A stretch of DNA of 64,000 nucleotides from Pseudoips prasinana (lineage: Eukaryota > Arthropoda > Insecta > Lepidoptera > Nolidae): the NCBI GenBank assembly GCA_951640165.1, contig OX621245.1:21692330-21756329 (forward strand). Direction: 5' to 3'. A model generated the notes under the pieces. That model had not been told where the DNA came from. It did no database searches and was given only the letters and a program-made list of their open reading frames with translations. Below are positions 33,098 to 43,327 of the stretch, in pieces (position 1 is the first letter of the stretch; each line of letters starts with the position of its first letter). The position numbers were made by a program, and so were the translations under genes.

Positions 33098-34092
33098 TTA
33101 TATTAAAATGTGGTTCAAAAATTCTGCAGGATGGCGTATTTGATCTTGGTAGCGAGCCCACCCTAAATACCATACTATGGTCATAATATGGGCACAAACC
33201 CCTAAAGTCCTCTTCCCCGTTATACAGCTACAATAATAATACTGTATGGAATCCAATCCTGCAGGTTCTTCTCCATACATTATGTATGTGTAATAGGTTC
33301 TTGACCTGACGTGTCGTGACTGTATCCGCCCTCGTAACAGTGTTAAGTTTGGTTCTGTAATATTATGTCGCTCCAATCCTGCGGGTGGTGCACCGTCACG
33401 ATAAATATCTATACTGTATATACCACCACGGACGTGCTCACTATAGTAGCTATGCGCTAGCTTTAGTTGATAAGTTCCGAGGCCGAATATTATTAAATCT
33501 TCTTCTGACAACCGTGGGAACCCTCTCAATTCTGGAAGATCCCCCGAAATCGTTGTGAAAGCTGCACGCCGTCGGTTCATGTTACTGGCCGTTACATATT
33601 CTGCTAGATTATTAGGCATATACGCTGGTTAATGATTTCAATAAACCGGTCAGCATATACGCTGTCATGCACTGGCATGTGGAAAGCATTCAACAACGCA
33701 GCAGCTATTCTAAAATTGGGGAATAGGTGTTTCAGGGCAACGTTGAAATATTCTTGCCTTAGTAGTTTAAAATCACGATCTCCACAACCCAGCGGACCAT
33801 GGTTACTTTTCTGGACTTATTAGCCTGCATGGTGGTAAGTTGAGTTTCTCCAGGATGTAAAGACTCAGGTGTATGAGTTATGTAGCTGAAACTTCTAAAA
33901 TCTGGCAAGGCGTCCCTAAATCCTTTATCCAAAATAAAAATGTCACCGGGTCGAAAAAAGTAATGGAATGATACGTATTGCATTGCATTATATTTGCGTC
34001 TGATTTGGTCGCTTTATATGGCCCGTAAATATCAATTATGTATCCATCCGAACATGTCAGTACCAGTGGTTTTATTAAATTCCTGTACTTAT
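33098..34092 (-). pseudogene. DDE transposase with C-terminal SWIM zinc finger, decayed
   Basis: Minus-strand pieces in order: a first catalytic Asp region (TCSDGYIIDIYGPYKATKSD, about 34050), a second (FILDKGFRDALPDFRSFSYI, about 33935), and a basic stretch NKSRKVTMVRWVVEIV. A deletion and frameshift near 33770 remove the expected third acidic region; a second frameshift lies near 33630. The last 173 residues (33619 to 33098) are open and hold a CxC...CxH finger (C130, C132, C142, H144: CSCITGKRTLGVCAH). The DDE style is IS5/DDE_Tnp_4-like. The 5' third is missing, replaced by a mariner fragment at about 34100. Confidence 0.72.
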
Positions 34093-34111
34093 GAGGGCTA
34101 TATATATCCCT

Positions 34112-34451
34112 CTGAAATCAAAAATTTAGTTAAAACGGTACGAATCGACTCGTGAGATACAGAAAGTTCGGCGGCTATCTCTCTCAGAGTTGAATGAGGA
34201 TTTTCAGTCACTATTTCCTTCACTTTTGCGATGTTAACTTCAGTCGCAGACGTTGATGGCCTACCAGAGCGAGGCAAATCTTTCATCACATCTCAACCGC
34301 TTTTGAACGCTTTGCGCCACTCATAAGCACGAGTTGTTGATAAAGTCAATTCACCGTAAGCCTTCTGTAACATTTTCATTGACTCCGAACACGAAATTCC
34401 ATTAGCGATGCAAAATTTAAGACAAACTCTTTGTTCGATATTTTTGTCCAT
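34112..34451 (-). pseudogene. Mariner transposase N-terminal fragment (different lineage)
   Basis: Minus-strand reading from ATG at 34451: MDKNIEQRVCLKFCIANG..., AYEWRKAFKSG, in-frame TGA at 34290-34292, then DLPRSGRPSTSATEV and LREIAAELSVSHESIRTVL. These are the two helix-turn-helix units and the GRPSTS linker of a mariner transposase. The catalytic domain is absent. A possible terminal repeat (TTCAGTCAAAAAAGTATCGG on the minus strand) is near 34623-34645. It is clearly a different lineage from the intact mariner at 22997. Confidence 0.78.
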
Positions 34452-34911
34452 TATGAAATTCGCAATACACACTATATATGATATTACTAAAACCAGCACT
34501 GTATTTAATATAAATAACAGATGCAACTCTAACTCCGCGCCAAAATGGAAAACAGTTGTGCCAATCTAACAACAACAAAAAAAACAATAATTTGAATTTG
34601 GAACCATAAACAAATCATCCATTCCCGATACTTTTTTGACTGAATTATATACGGTACATACACCAACATATTTTTTTTTACAATTTTAGTCTGTCTGTCT
34701 GTATGTCTGTTTGTTCCGGCTATTCTCTGGAATGACTGGACCGATTTTGACAGGAATGTTATTGTCAGGTCGCTTATGTAATATGAAGTAACTTAGGGCA
34801 CGTTAATTTCTTTATTAATTAATTCTTTTATTTAAAAAAAAGACAAGAAAAATCGAAATAAACTAATGAACACGCGGACGACGACGACGAGCGCAGGTAC
34901 AGCTACTGTCA

Positions 34912-35322
34912 TCTACACAAATAAATAAAATCGGAGTTTCTCTTTGTAAAATTGAAATAACCGTTGTTTACTACATAAATAACTGTAAGGAACATCGTGT
35001 AACGATAATTTTCTCTTTTTTACTTATCTCTTGGTGCCAAATTTCACAATTGTAGGCCAATGAAAAGTTATCCTAAATTTAGTATGTGAGTCAGTGAAAC
35101 ATTTTATGATGAAAATATGCTTTAAAATGCCGTGTTTTTTTCTGTATGCCGTTTCTGTCAGAAGCGATATACAATTTTTTATCAAATGGCCTATCCTTAG
35201 TTATTCACATTCATTACACAGTTTCTCAAAGTGAGTCTTTCACGTATGTAAGGACTTTTTGTTGTAGGTTACATTGGTCATCATTCAAAATTATCGCGGA
35301 TGAAGTCGCGGGTACAGCTAGT
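34912..35322 (+). mobile_element. Small Helitron-like element
   Basis: Starts TCTACACAAATAAATAAAAT after an A and ends CTAGT at 35318-35322 before a T. The 3' segment TCGCGGATGAAGTCGCGGG parallels the end at 7821-7855. 411 bp, no coding. Confidence 0.62.
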
Positions 35323-36194
35323 TACACATAAAAATACACATTACGTTAACAAATTACATAAATCATGTACACAGGCGAGGTTAAGTCAATTATGAGTTCT
35401 CTATCAGCAAACCTTTGTCAGCATTATGGTTATGGTTTCGTATTGAAGATAAAAAAAAAAATATCAAGTACTCAAGACCACAATCTCTTGAAGCACTAAA
35501 AAATCAAACTTCTAAATTAACGCAATCAAAAGCGCGGCTGTTTATGCCCCGTAACTGTCGTATACACAAATTAATTTAAAAAAATATTAAAGTTTAATTG
35601 AGTTGTTTATTTGTTTGATTGTTAAGAGAGCCATTTTACAACATTTCTGATTATATAAGTGACAAGTTGATTGACTTGTCCTCAGGTCAACACACATTAA
35701 AATATGTAATTAATCTTAAACAAAATTTATTATATAAAAGATTTCAATGCACGGTAGGTTAAAAAAATGATGATTCCACATAAATGTAACCTTTTTACGA
35801 AATAATTTTGAATTTAGAACCATTCGCAGAAGAATTTGAACCCATAGTTTCCCTTAACCGTGAAATTTGTTAACAAAGCCTGTAGAAAGAAGTAAATTAT
35901 AAAAGATTTCTATCATTCTTATATTGCAGTTGACTTACGTATGTCGTGGAACAGGAACAATAGATTTCCAACAATATAATTAGGTTCTATTACAAAAAAG
36001 GTTATTCTGATCCATCGCGTATGTATTATATAATTAAAGATGCTGTGACAGGTAGATTGTGTAAAACATATTATTTAAATAACCTGGGCGCTGTTAACGG
36101 CCATTATGAGTGTATACGTTGAAATTACAATTTCCGAACGATTCCTGTTTATTATCGCAATAATTCCTCATCTGTGTAATGTATATACTACGTA
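35323..36194. other. AT-rich spacer before the duplication
   Basis: Holds the second copy of a dispersed repeat at 35742-35800 (see 5930-5990). No gene supported. Confidence 0.55.
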
Positions 36195-36226
36195 GGTTAT
36201 TAAAAAGTATTAAAAAAGATAAAATG

Positions 36227-36690
36227 CTGGGACATTATTCACATATGACAATCTGATCCCAAAATAATTAGAGCGTGTACTGTGGAAAGCAGATAACTGT
36301 AACATGCGTATACAGGTTTATTGTACATAATAAATAAAAAAAATAACTTCGTTCCATCCGGGTGTCCCTTGACACCTCTCAAGTTTTTTCTTCTTTCATA
36401 TAGTTTAAACGACTTTTTTAATTTGATAGAGCCGTATTCTAGATTAAATACATAAATATCATGGGACATCTAACACATTGTCATGTGATCCAAAACTAGG
36501 CAGAGCCTGGACGAAATACGCAAGCTGTGGAACAACCTCCCAAACGACGTGTTACCAGACTCACTTACACTTATACTTTTTTTTGTAAATACATACTTAC
36601 AGAACAAACAGACAAATGTCCTGGTTGGGAATCAAATCCACGACCTGCGGCGTGAAATGGCAAGCATTACCAACCACGCCAACATGCCCG
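36227..36690 (-). mobile_element. Composite antisense SINE-A
   Basis: Minus-strand SINE-A head at about 36580-36690 (GGCGTGGTTGGTAATGC, GGATTTGATTCCC). Two antisense 3' modules follow, at about 36460-36512 and 36227-36310, with unrelated sequence between. The piece 36513-36570 reads LWNNLPNDVLPDSLT on the plus strand, resembling a LINE ORF2 C-terminus. Repeated in unit 2 at 47237-47700. Confidence 0.6.
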
Positions 36691-36874
36691 TAGTTAAGTA
36701 GTAAGTAAGTAGTAAATATTAGTGTTCATTTTATAAATAGTTTACTCCAAAAGATATCAATTATTATATTTCGTTAAACACTAATCGTTATTATTATATT
36801 AAGATAACGCTGTCCTAATGATTGTCACGAAGATAATTTATCGTGTATGTACATAAATTTTTACTTTATAACAT

Positions 36875-37073
36875 AATAGCTGTGCCCGGCTGTTTTACCC
36901 GCATTAGACTTTATAAATTATAGCCTATGTGTTAATCCAGGGTGACCGCTAACTCCATACCAATATTTCATTGAAATCGCTCCAGCCGTTTGGACGTGAA
37001 GAAGTAACAAACATACACACTCACACAGTCACACACTCACAAACTTTTGCATTTATAATATTTGTAAGATAAG
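36875..37073 (-). mobile_element. Antisense Helitron-like end
   Basis: AATAGCTGTGCCCGGCTGTT at the left is the decayed complement of the CAGCTAGT-type 3' end. ATCGCTCCAGCCGTTTGG and TTTATAATATTTGTAAG mark the body and 5' end, as in 61559-61732. Unit 2 copy at 47885-48083. Confidence 0.6.
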
Positions 37074-37884
37074 ATATATGAAATCGATTTTGCCGAGTGC
37101 AACGAAGAATAAGAATGAACATCGCACCGGACGTTTCTAAATATGTATTTTTGTTAGTTATACAAGTTTTAAGTCTTTTAAAATGTTCGGACTGTCGCGC
37201 TAATATTTTTGTGATTCATATTTTTCAGAAAGCGTTATTCATTTCCGAGTAGGGAACAAGTCGATTACATTCTACTATTTCCAAGCTATACCGATGAGGC
37301 TTCTAACCCTGCTTATTGTGCACTGTATAATCTTAATGTAGCTGTCGACATTGTCGCCAGTAAATAGAATTTCTCCCGAAGTTCACGCATAAAAAGCGCA
37401 ATAACTGTCAGGGGTGCGATACGCCTGCCAACTGTGCCAACCTCCATAGATCTTTTAGACGATAACTTAAGCAATATTTATGCCTAACAGCCTTTGTATG
37501 TTTATCGCCTATTCACTCTACCAAATAAAAGCAGCCTAAAAGTGTTTTCACCGAAGCGTAGGTACCATATTGTGTTCTCTTATCATATAAAGTGTACGAG
37601 AGTTTGATTAGAAAAGTTGGATGTGCTAATATCGGTTGGGTAAGTTAGGAAATTATTGTATTTTCCTTCGTAGAACTCGGAAACTAATGAGTGTTGGGTA
37701 TCCAGTCTGCTTTTAGTGCGTATTTGTGTGGGTATTAGAAGTTTTGGGTGGGCAATATAATTAAGGCTTTTCGAAAAGAAATTCTTTGAGAGTTGCCAGT
37801 AAAGCGAAAGGTTTTTAAGAATTTATTGATATATGGAAATTATTATTCTTTGTGCGTAGGCAACGAGTTAACTGAATAGATTGG

Positions 37885-38100
37885 CGTGATTGGTGTATAA
37901 AAAAGATAATAATTGCCTTACACGCCGCGGGTCGTGGGTTTGATTCCTATCTAGAATATATTTGTGTGCATGAACATTTTCCTGTGTCTGGGTGTAATGA
38001 TCTAATAATAAAAATATATCTATCTAATATAAAAAAAATATTATTAGATAATATATTAAAATATATTATCTAATAATATAAATATATAAAATTTGGTATA
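37885..38100 (+). mobile_element. SINE-A 5' part, split by a TIR element
   Basis: TTGGCGTGATTGGTG head, GGGTTTGATTCC B-box, CTGTGTCTGGGTGTAATGAT, then an AT-rich linker with an 18-nt fold-back at 38039-38078. The SINE continues at 40465. Unit 2: 48885-49100. Confidence 0.72.
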
Positions 38101-40464
38101 TACAACGTGTAACAGAAAGTGTGAACGTAACTTAAGGGGGTTATAGGGTATCAGGACCGCTACCTATGGACGAAACTTCAAACAGAAATAATCATTTTTT
38201 ATTCAATTAGTAATTTATTTTTCTATCGACAACCTAAATCAACAAGTAAGATTACCGACATTATGAACAACACTAAAAACTCAGCCGCAAGGGTAATGAA
38301 CCTTACCGCGAACTCTTTGGGTACCTACTACTTAGACTGTAAATAAAAAGTGTGGTTCTGTACAGTCACATAATTTATTACACGTGTTTATTTTAAGATT
38401 CAATCAAATGTTTAACTGAATTTTTGCTCTAATTTTTAAAGGTTTCCTGTAACAACATTTTAATCATTCATACAAATTTGATAACTAGGAAAAATCACTA
38501 AATTTAATTTAAATTGATATTCCGCAAGATGTTGGATCTAGGAGAAATAAATAATTTAATTGACTTATGTAACTGCAGATATTTTTTTGTGTGTTAAATA
38601 ATGTAAATTTAATTTTTCTTTCAGTATGTGAATTTAATCTGGCCGGGAACGAATAGGTACTTAAATTTTAATACAAACTAACCAGATAAACACACGCGGT
38701 ACGACTACTGATAAATTAAGAAAAAATATGAATAATGTACTAGGCTCATATGAACATTAGGGGACATTTCGAATTCCGTCCTGATTTTGTCGCAAGGAAC
38801 TCTAATACGGCGGCGAATACAAAGGATTGATGTAGGTAAATAATAAATGGTGAAATATTTTTTAATATTCATCAAAGCGGGCCCCGCGCGCGCGCCGCGC
38901 CATTTGAATGTGTTCGTGTATAACTCATTGGTCTAGCGGTAGCGTGTTCAACTGCAGATAATAAAGTCCTGGGTTCAAATGCCGGGTCGGGCCAAAAAGT
39001 GATTATGGGGATAATGATGTCCTGGGTTCAATTCCCGGGTCGGGCGAAAAAGTGGTTATGGGATTTTTCCGTAAAAAGAAATTTCTCAGTATCAGCCCGA
39101 AGTCTGGGGGTTGACGATATTACACCCCCATGCCTCGGAGAGCACGTAAAGCCGTCGTTCCTGTGCCTGACTTCTTTCCTGTCGTATCGCTAGTCGTCCC
39201 ATCGGATCATGAGAGTGATGGAATAGAAAGTGCAGGGGCACTTTCAATTCCACCTTTGAAATTTAGAGTGATACACTTTAAATTTCAAACGACGTATTTG
39301 TAACGACATATTAATCATTCATACAATACATACAAATAAAAAAATATGAATAATGTACTAGGCTCATATGAACAGTAGGGGACATGTCAAATTCCGTCCT
39401 GATTATATCCAAATTTACACTAATATGGCGGCAAAATCAAAGAGTTGATGTAGGTAAATAATAAACGGTTAAATATCTTTTAATATTCATGAAAGCGAGC
39501 CGCGCGATACCTAGATACCTACGTCGTCGATACCTAGGCGGCTCTTTTGAGTGGACTCAAAGACGCCGCCAAAGGGGCCACGTTCGAAGAAAGCCGCCAA
39601 ATTCATCAAATATTGTGCATTTTATTATTTAATATTTAAAAATATTAAAATCATCAGTTGTTCGTAAACTGCTGTCTATTTAGGTCGTGTTTAGTTACTA
39701 AATCGTCTAAAATGTCGTTTAGTAATGAGTAAAGTGTTCCGCGAAATCCTTAACTATGTCGTTTAGTGATCGTAATAATTTTGAAAATTTCGTGCATTCA
39801 TCTATGAAAGAATAGCCTCAGACGTGCACTTTGTGATGATGAGGATTCTTGGGTAACAGAATTTAAGGCTGTTTAATTACGAGGAACCTATGTCGTGAAG
39901 GGTACAGTGTCGCGATGGAGGCCACGCCTCTTTATAACTAAGAAACATTAAGAGACTCGTGTTAGTTGGCAAGTCTTAGAGTTAAGCTTTCGGTGTCGGT
40001 GCAGATTTTAGTGAACGTGAAATAATGAAATTCTTCCATCAGTACTGAAAACAACTTCAACTAGAAGTTAAACTATAAAAAGATTCTCGTAATGTGTTTG
40101 TGTATCACGTACTTATACGATGTAAAGTATCCAATAGCTATTCAGCAGTGCTATAAATAAAAACATTACTCGAAAATAAAACAAAATATGTGTAGTGAGT
40201 GCAATCGGAATCAAACTACCAGGCGTGCATAGAAACACAGAGGTATGTCAAACAATTTCTAGCGTAAATCAGAATCAGCTGTGCTGTGTTAGTACGGATG
40301 TTCGTTATATCGATAAAAATACTTGTCGATATATTGAATGGTATATTTTTTTACGATCAAGATTAAAATGATGGTATTTCGGTATGAGATTTTGTGTATA
40401 GGTAGGCTTAAGGAGACCGTATATGCCCCTTAAGTTATGTTCACTCTTTCTGTTACACGTTGTA
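38101..40464. mobile_element. 2.36-kb non-autonomous TIR element inside SINE-A
   Basis: The ends are inverted repeats of about 40 bp: TACAACGTGTAACAGAAAGT at 38101 and its complement ending at 40464, continuing into a CTTAAGGGG / CCCCTTAAG pair. TA flanks both sides. SINE-A sequence abuts on the left and resumes on the right (TAGTATATCAGTTATCTGG), proving insertion. Inside, a segment of about 180 bp occurs twice in direct orientation (38722-38903 and 39341-39513) around a SINE-C copy. No transposase was found. Unit 2: 49101-51464. Confidence 0.75.
38925..39250 (+). mobile_element. SINE-C (tRNA-derived), fullest copy
   Basis: Head ATTGGTCTAGCGGTAGCGTG with B-box GGGTTCAAATGCC; a second B-box-like block (GTCCTGGGTTCAATTCCCGG) follows about 60 bp later, a partial tandem duplication of the head. 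The body has TTTTTCCGTAAAAAG, GAGAGCACGTAAAGCCGTCG, TCGTCCCATCGGATCATGAG and AGTGATGGAATAGAAAG. Unit 2: 49925-50250. Confidence 0.72.
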
Positions 40465-40560
40465 TAGTATATCAGTTATCTGGTTTCCATTGTACAAGCT
40501 CTGCTTAGTTTGGGATCAGATGGCCGTGTGTGAATAATGTCCCAAGATATTATTATTAGC
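40465..40560 (+). mobile_element. SINE-A 3' part
   Basis: TATCAGTTATCTGGTTTCC, GCTCTGCTTAGTTTGGGATC and AATGTCCCAAGATATT complete the SINE begun at 37885. Unit 2: 51465-51560. Confidence 0.75.
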
Positions 40561-40819
40561 TTCTATTAAGTATATTAATGGATCACCTTTACTATTCCAA
40601 CAGAATATTAATAAACCAGTGTCAATTTATGAACGTAAATTAATATGACTAAGCTACCGATAAATAATGTACTTTAGAATATAACTCACGACTCAGCGAC
40701 TAATGATGTAAGTGGGCGTATAGATTACTTTATTCATTTGAGAGACTCAACATCTGTCTGCAAATTTATTTAATAAAATAATCAAGCAGTATAATTATTT
40801 TTTAAGAAATAATAGGTTA

Positions 40820-41309
40820 GGACTGCATGGGACGCCGTGGTCTCCTTTTGTGAGGCAGTCATGCTCCAAAAGGAGACTGCTGAGCGGGAGCGGGAAAGAA
40901 CTGATCCTGCTCGCAGACGGAGGAGGCGTCGGGACGGTGGCGGCCGCCGGTAACCCAACTCCCCCTCGGGGCTGGGGCGGCAGTCAGAGAAGTGTCCTCT
41001 ACTGCCGCCACTTGCAAGCAGCCCCGGGAAGACAGCGAACTGTTTGTGGCGCAGTCGCTGTGCCGGACTGGCAAGAGTCGGCAATATGGGAGGGCAACCC
41101 AGAGCCCTCCCAGGGTACGTGTCCCAAACATCTGGGACATGGTGCCAAAGGGGGGTACGGAGCAGCATACCCGCGTTCCCGAGGCTCCCCCCAAAGAGAA
41201 GTACACGGCAGGTAGGTTTAGTCGGTGCGAGTCTGACATACCCACCCGTAGACACTTTTTGCGGGTGGCATGTGTAGGCGTTCCCCCTGCCTTACCAAAA
41301 AAAAAGGAC
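40820..41309 (+). pseudogene. 3' end of an R1-clade LINE with A-tail
   Basis: GC-rich island in AT-rich DNA. Plus-strand reading AVWDAVVSFCEAVMLQKETA then ERERTDPARRRRRR is the C-terminal end of an R1-type ORF2 as I know it. It is followed by a GC-rich 3' UTR and an A-run (41297-41305). Open frames on both strands come from GC richness. Different from the R1-like LINE at 41763. Unit 2: 51820-52309. Confidence 0.6.
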
Positions 41310-41342
41310 TGCAGCCATATAACGCACGTGTACACAAATAAA

Positions 41343-41377
41343 TATGTACATAATGTGTACTACACATTATGTACATA
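41343..41377. repeat. Fold-back, 17-nt arms, 1-nt spacer
   Basis: 41343-41359 and 41361-41377 are exact complements around a single C. Unit 2 carries the same at +11,000. Confidence 0.85.
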
Positions 41378-41399
41378 CTTTATTTTTAATTAATTATAT

Positions 41400-41480
41400 A
41401 TTACTACAAACATGTTCTGACTATTTACAAGCGCTTTTTTAAAGTCTCCGTGAATAAAAACCTTTTTTATTTTATTTATT
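41400..41480 (+). repeat. Repeat F fragment
   Basis: Matches the last 80 bp of the copies at 29400 and 59505 (LINE 3'-end-like). Unit 2: 52400-52480. Confidence 0.6.
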
Positions 41481-41569
41481 GGTGACATATATGAATATAT
41501 TTGAGGTTTACTGCTAATATATTAGCTAGCCTTCTACAGTAACATATAATAACTCCAAGCCAAATATTG

Positions 41570-41740
41570 AACACGGCGGCGAGTCTCAATAGAGATTAGC
41601 CATCCGCGCGGGCCATATTATACTGCACAAGTGTGTGCGCAAACACAGGAGCACTTTCCATCCATCACTCTCATGGTGCGATGGGACATGGATGCCTAGC
41701 GGCATGACACTTCCCTTCCCGCTACGCTACGGCTCAGTGC
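41570..41740 (-). mobile_element. Antisense SINE-C fragment
   Basis: ACGGCGGCGAGTCTCAATAG, CCATCACTCTCATGGTGCGA and TGGGACATGGATGCCTAG are the complement of the SINE-C 3' module, as at 61093. Unit 2: 52570-52740. Confidence 0.55.
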
Positions 41741-42027
41741 GTCGGAGGTTCGCTGTGAAATAATATTATTTTTCTGCTATTTCTTGATTGTTTTGTGACC
41801 TGTGTTTTGTTTCTAGCTTTAGTGTTAGTGCTAAATACTACAATCTGTAAGTTTTTTAAGTGTTTTAATAAGTAATATCTGGATTTTTGTTCAAATTATC
41901 GTTCGGTGAGTAAGTTTAACTTTTTTCTTGTGAGGGTACCGCGTCTTAGTCACAGTTACTTGTTATCGTGCTAAATTAGTTATCGTGCTGTTTACATTAA
42001 AGCGCTTGCTTATTTCTTGTGAATAAC

Positions 42028-43326
42028 ATGTCAAAAATAAATGATGTCCCCCCCGATAGAGGGCGAAACGTATTTGGGAGAAGTAAACAGACTCCCAGAA
42101 CGCCCACTTCAGGCTTCAACAAACGAGTGTTAGACGATGCGTCACCGACGTTTTGTACTCCCGATGGTCAACAGGAATCGGACATAAAACGTTTTCGCGG
42201 ATCTCAATCCGATTATTCGTCTTCATTAAATATTAGCGATACAAACAGTGCGGAATATAATTATTGCGATCTTGTGACACAAGCTTCCGTTTATCTGTCA
42301 AAGGTTAACGAATTAGTCAGTGCTTCCAACTCGGGTATGAATATCGCGAATAAGCTATCGGTGATGGATTGTACGCAGCGCCTTACCAGTATTATTTCAT
42401 TACTTGCGCTTGAATCTTCATGCAATGAAACTAAATTGGCGAACGCAGAACGTCAGTTAGATCTTTGCGTAAATAAAACCAATTCTGAGATTCCTACGTA
42501 CGCGGAACAATTAAAACTGCGTTTACCGAAAAAAACCGCCACCCCCATAGTACAGACGCGAAAACCGGTTCCTTCAATTATTGCGTATCCCACCGCTGAG
42601 CGATCAGCGGAGTACGCGACTTCGTCGGCGACCAAGGAAGCGCTTATGAATGCGGACGACGGTTTTCAAATAGTAGGCGTTAAAAAAACTTCCAATTCTG
42701 GCGTTGTACTCCGAGTGGCAAATGAAACCCAACTCAATAAAATTCGATCTGTCGAGGCTATTCGTTCGGCGGGTTTAAAGCTTCAAACTCCATCCGGGCG
42801 ACGACCGCGCATACTTATAAAAGATATACCGTCGTCAATGGACGACCAGGTCTTTTTAACGGCGTTATACAGGCAAAATATCAAAGATAGTGATCTTAAA
42901 GTCAGCGAAGACGATTTTACGTCTAAAACTAAAATTGTGCGCAAGCGTAACGTAGCTAATGGGCGCAAGTGGGTGGGAATTGAGCTCGAATCGGAGATTA
43001 GAAAACATTTAGTCAGCACTAAAGAAAAACTTTTCATCGACTGGGCTACATGCCGCTTTATTGATGATTTAGAGGTAGTTCGGTGTTTAAACTGCCAGCA
43101 ATATGGGCATGTTTTCAAGTACTGTAGTAATAAATTACCTACCTGTGCCTTATGCGCAGAAGCACATCCCACAAAATCATGTAAGCACCACAATGACCCC
43201 GAATTTAAACCAGTTTGTGCATCGTGTAAAGCATATAAAAAACCTCACGACCACAAATGCGGCTCGGACAACTGCCCCACATTTAAGCATAAACTTGAGC
43301 AGTTAGTGCTAAATACCAAATATTAA
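42028..43326 (+). CDS. R1-like LINE ORF1 (gag-like), unit 1
   Basis: 432 residues from the ATG at 42028 (the frame is open a few codons further up, but without ATG) to TAA at 43324-43326. The N-terminal part is polar and Ser-rich. The middle (about residues 210-320) is the conserved gag-like region (DDGFQIVGVKK, VLRVANETQLNKIRS). The C-terminus has three zinc knuckles: CLNCQQYGHVFKYC, CALCAEAHPTKSC, CASCKAYKKPHDHKC. Such proteins bind the element RNA. The ORF2 ATG follows at 43328, one base after the stop. Open in both duplicated copies. Confidence 0.88.
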   Translation: MSKINDVPPDRGRNVFGRSKQTPRTPTSGFNKRVLDDASPTFCTPDGQQESDIKRFRGSQSDYSSSLNISDTNSAEYNYCDLVTQASVYLSKVNELVSASNSGMNIANKLSVMDCTQRLTSIISLLALESSCNETKLANAERQLDLCVNKTNSEIPTYAEQLKLRLPKKTATPIVQTRKPVPSIIAYPTAERSAEYATSSATKEALMNADDGFQIVGVKKTSNSGVVLRVANETQLNKIRSVEAIRSAGLKLQTPSGRRPRILIKDIPSSMDDQVFLTALYRQNIKDSDLKVSEDDFTSKTKIVRKRNVANGRKWVGIELESEIRKHLVSTKEKLFIDWATCRFIDDLEVVRCLNCQQYGHVFKYCSNKLPTCALCAEAHPTKSCKHHNDPEFKPVCASCKAYKKPHDHKCGSDNCPTFKHKLEQLVLNTKY

Positions 43327-43327
43327 T

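Noticed and set aside
34098..34526. Treating the mariner fragment and the DDE-SWIM transposase as one fused gene
   Set aside because: An in-frame TGA, a frame change at about 34100 and different transposase families on each side show an insertion or deletion junction, not a fusion protein.
38925..39010. tRNA gene candidates at SINE heads (also near 6455, 28650, 29945, 60955 and 62045)
   Set aside because: A and B boxes are present, but each is followed by a shared SINE body and occurs in several copies. I could not form an intact cloverleaf with a proper acceptor stem.
40782..41393. Several overlapping open frames of 77-158 codons on both strands (repeated at 51782-52393)
   Set aside because: GC-rich 3' end of an R1-clade LINE; only the plus-strand ORF2 C-terminal reading makes sense. 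The rest are shadows.
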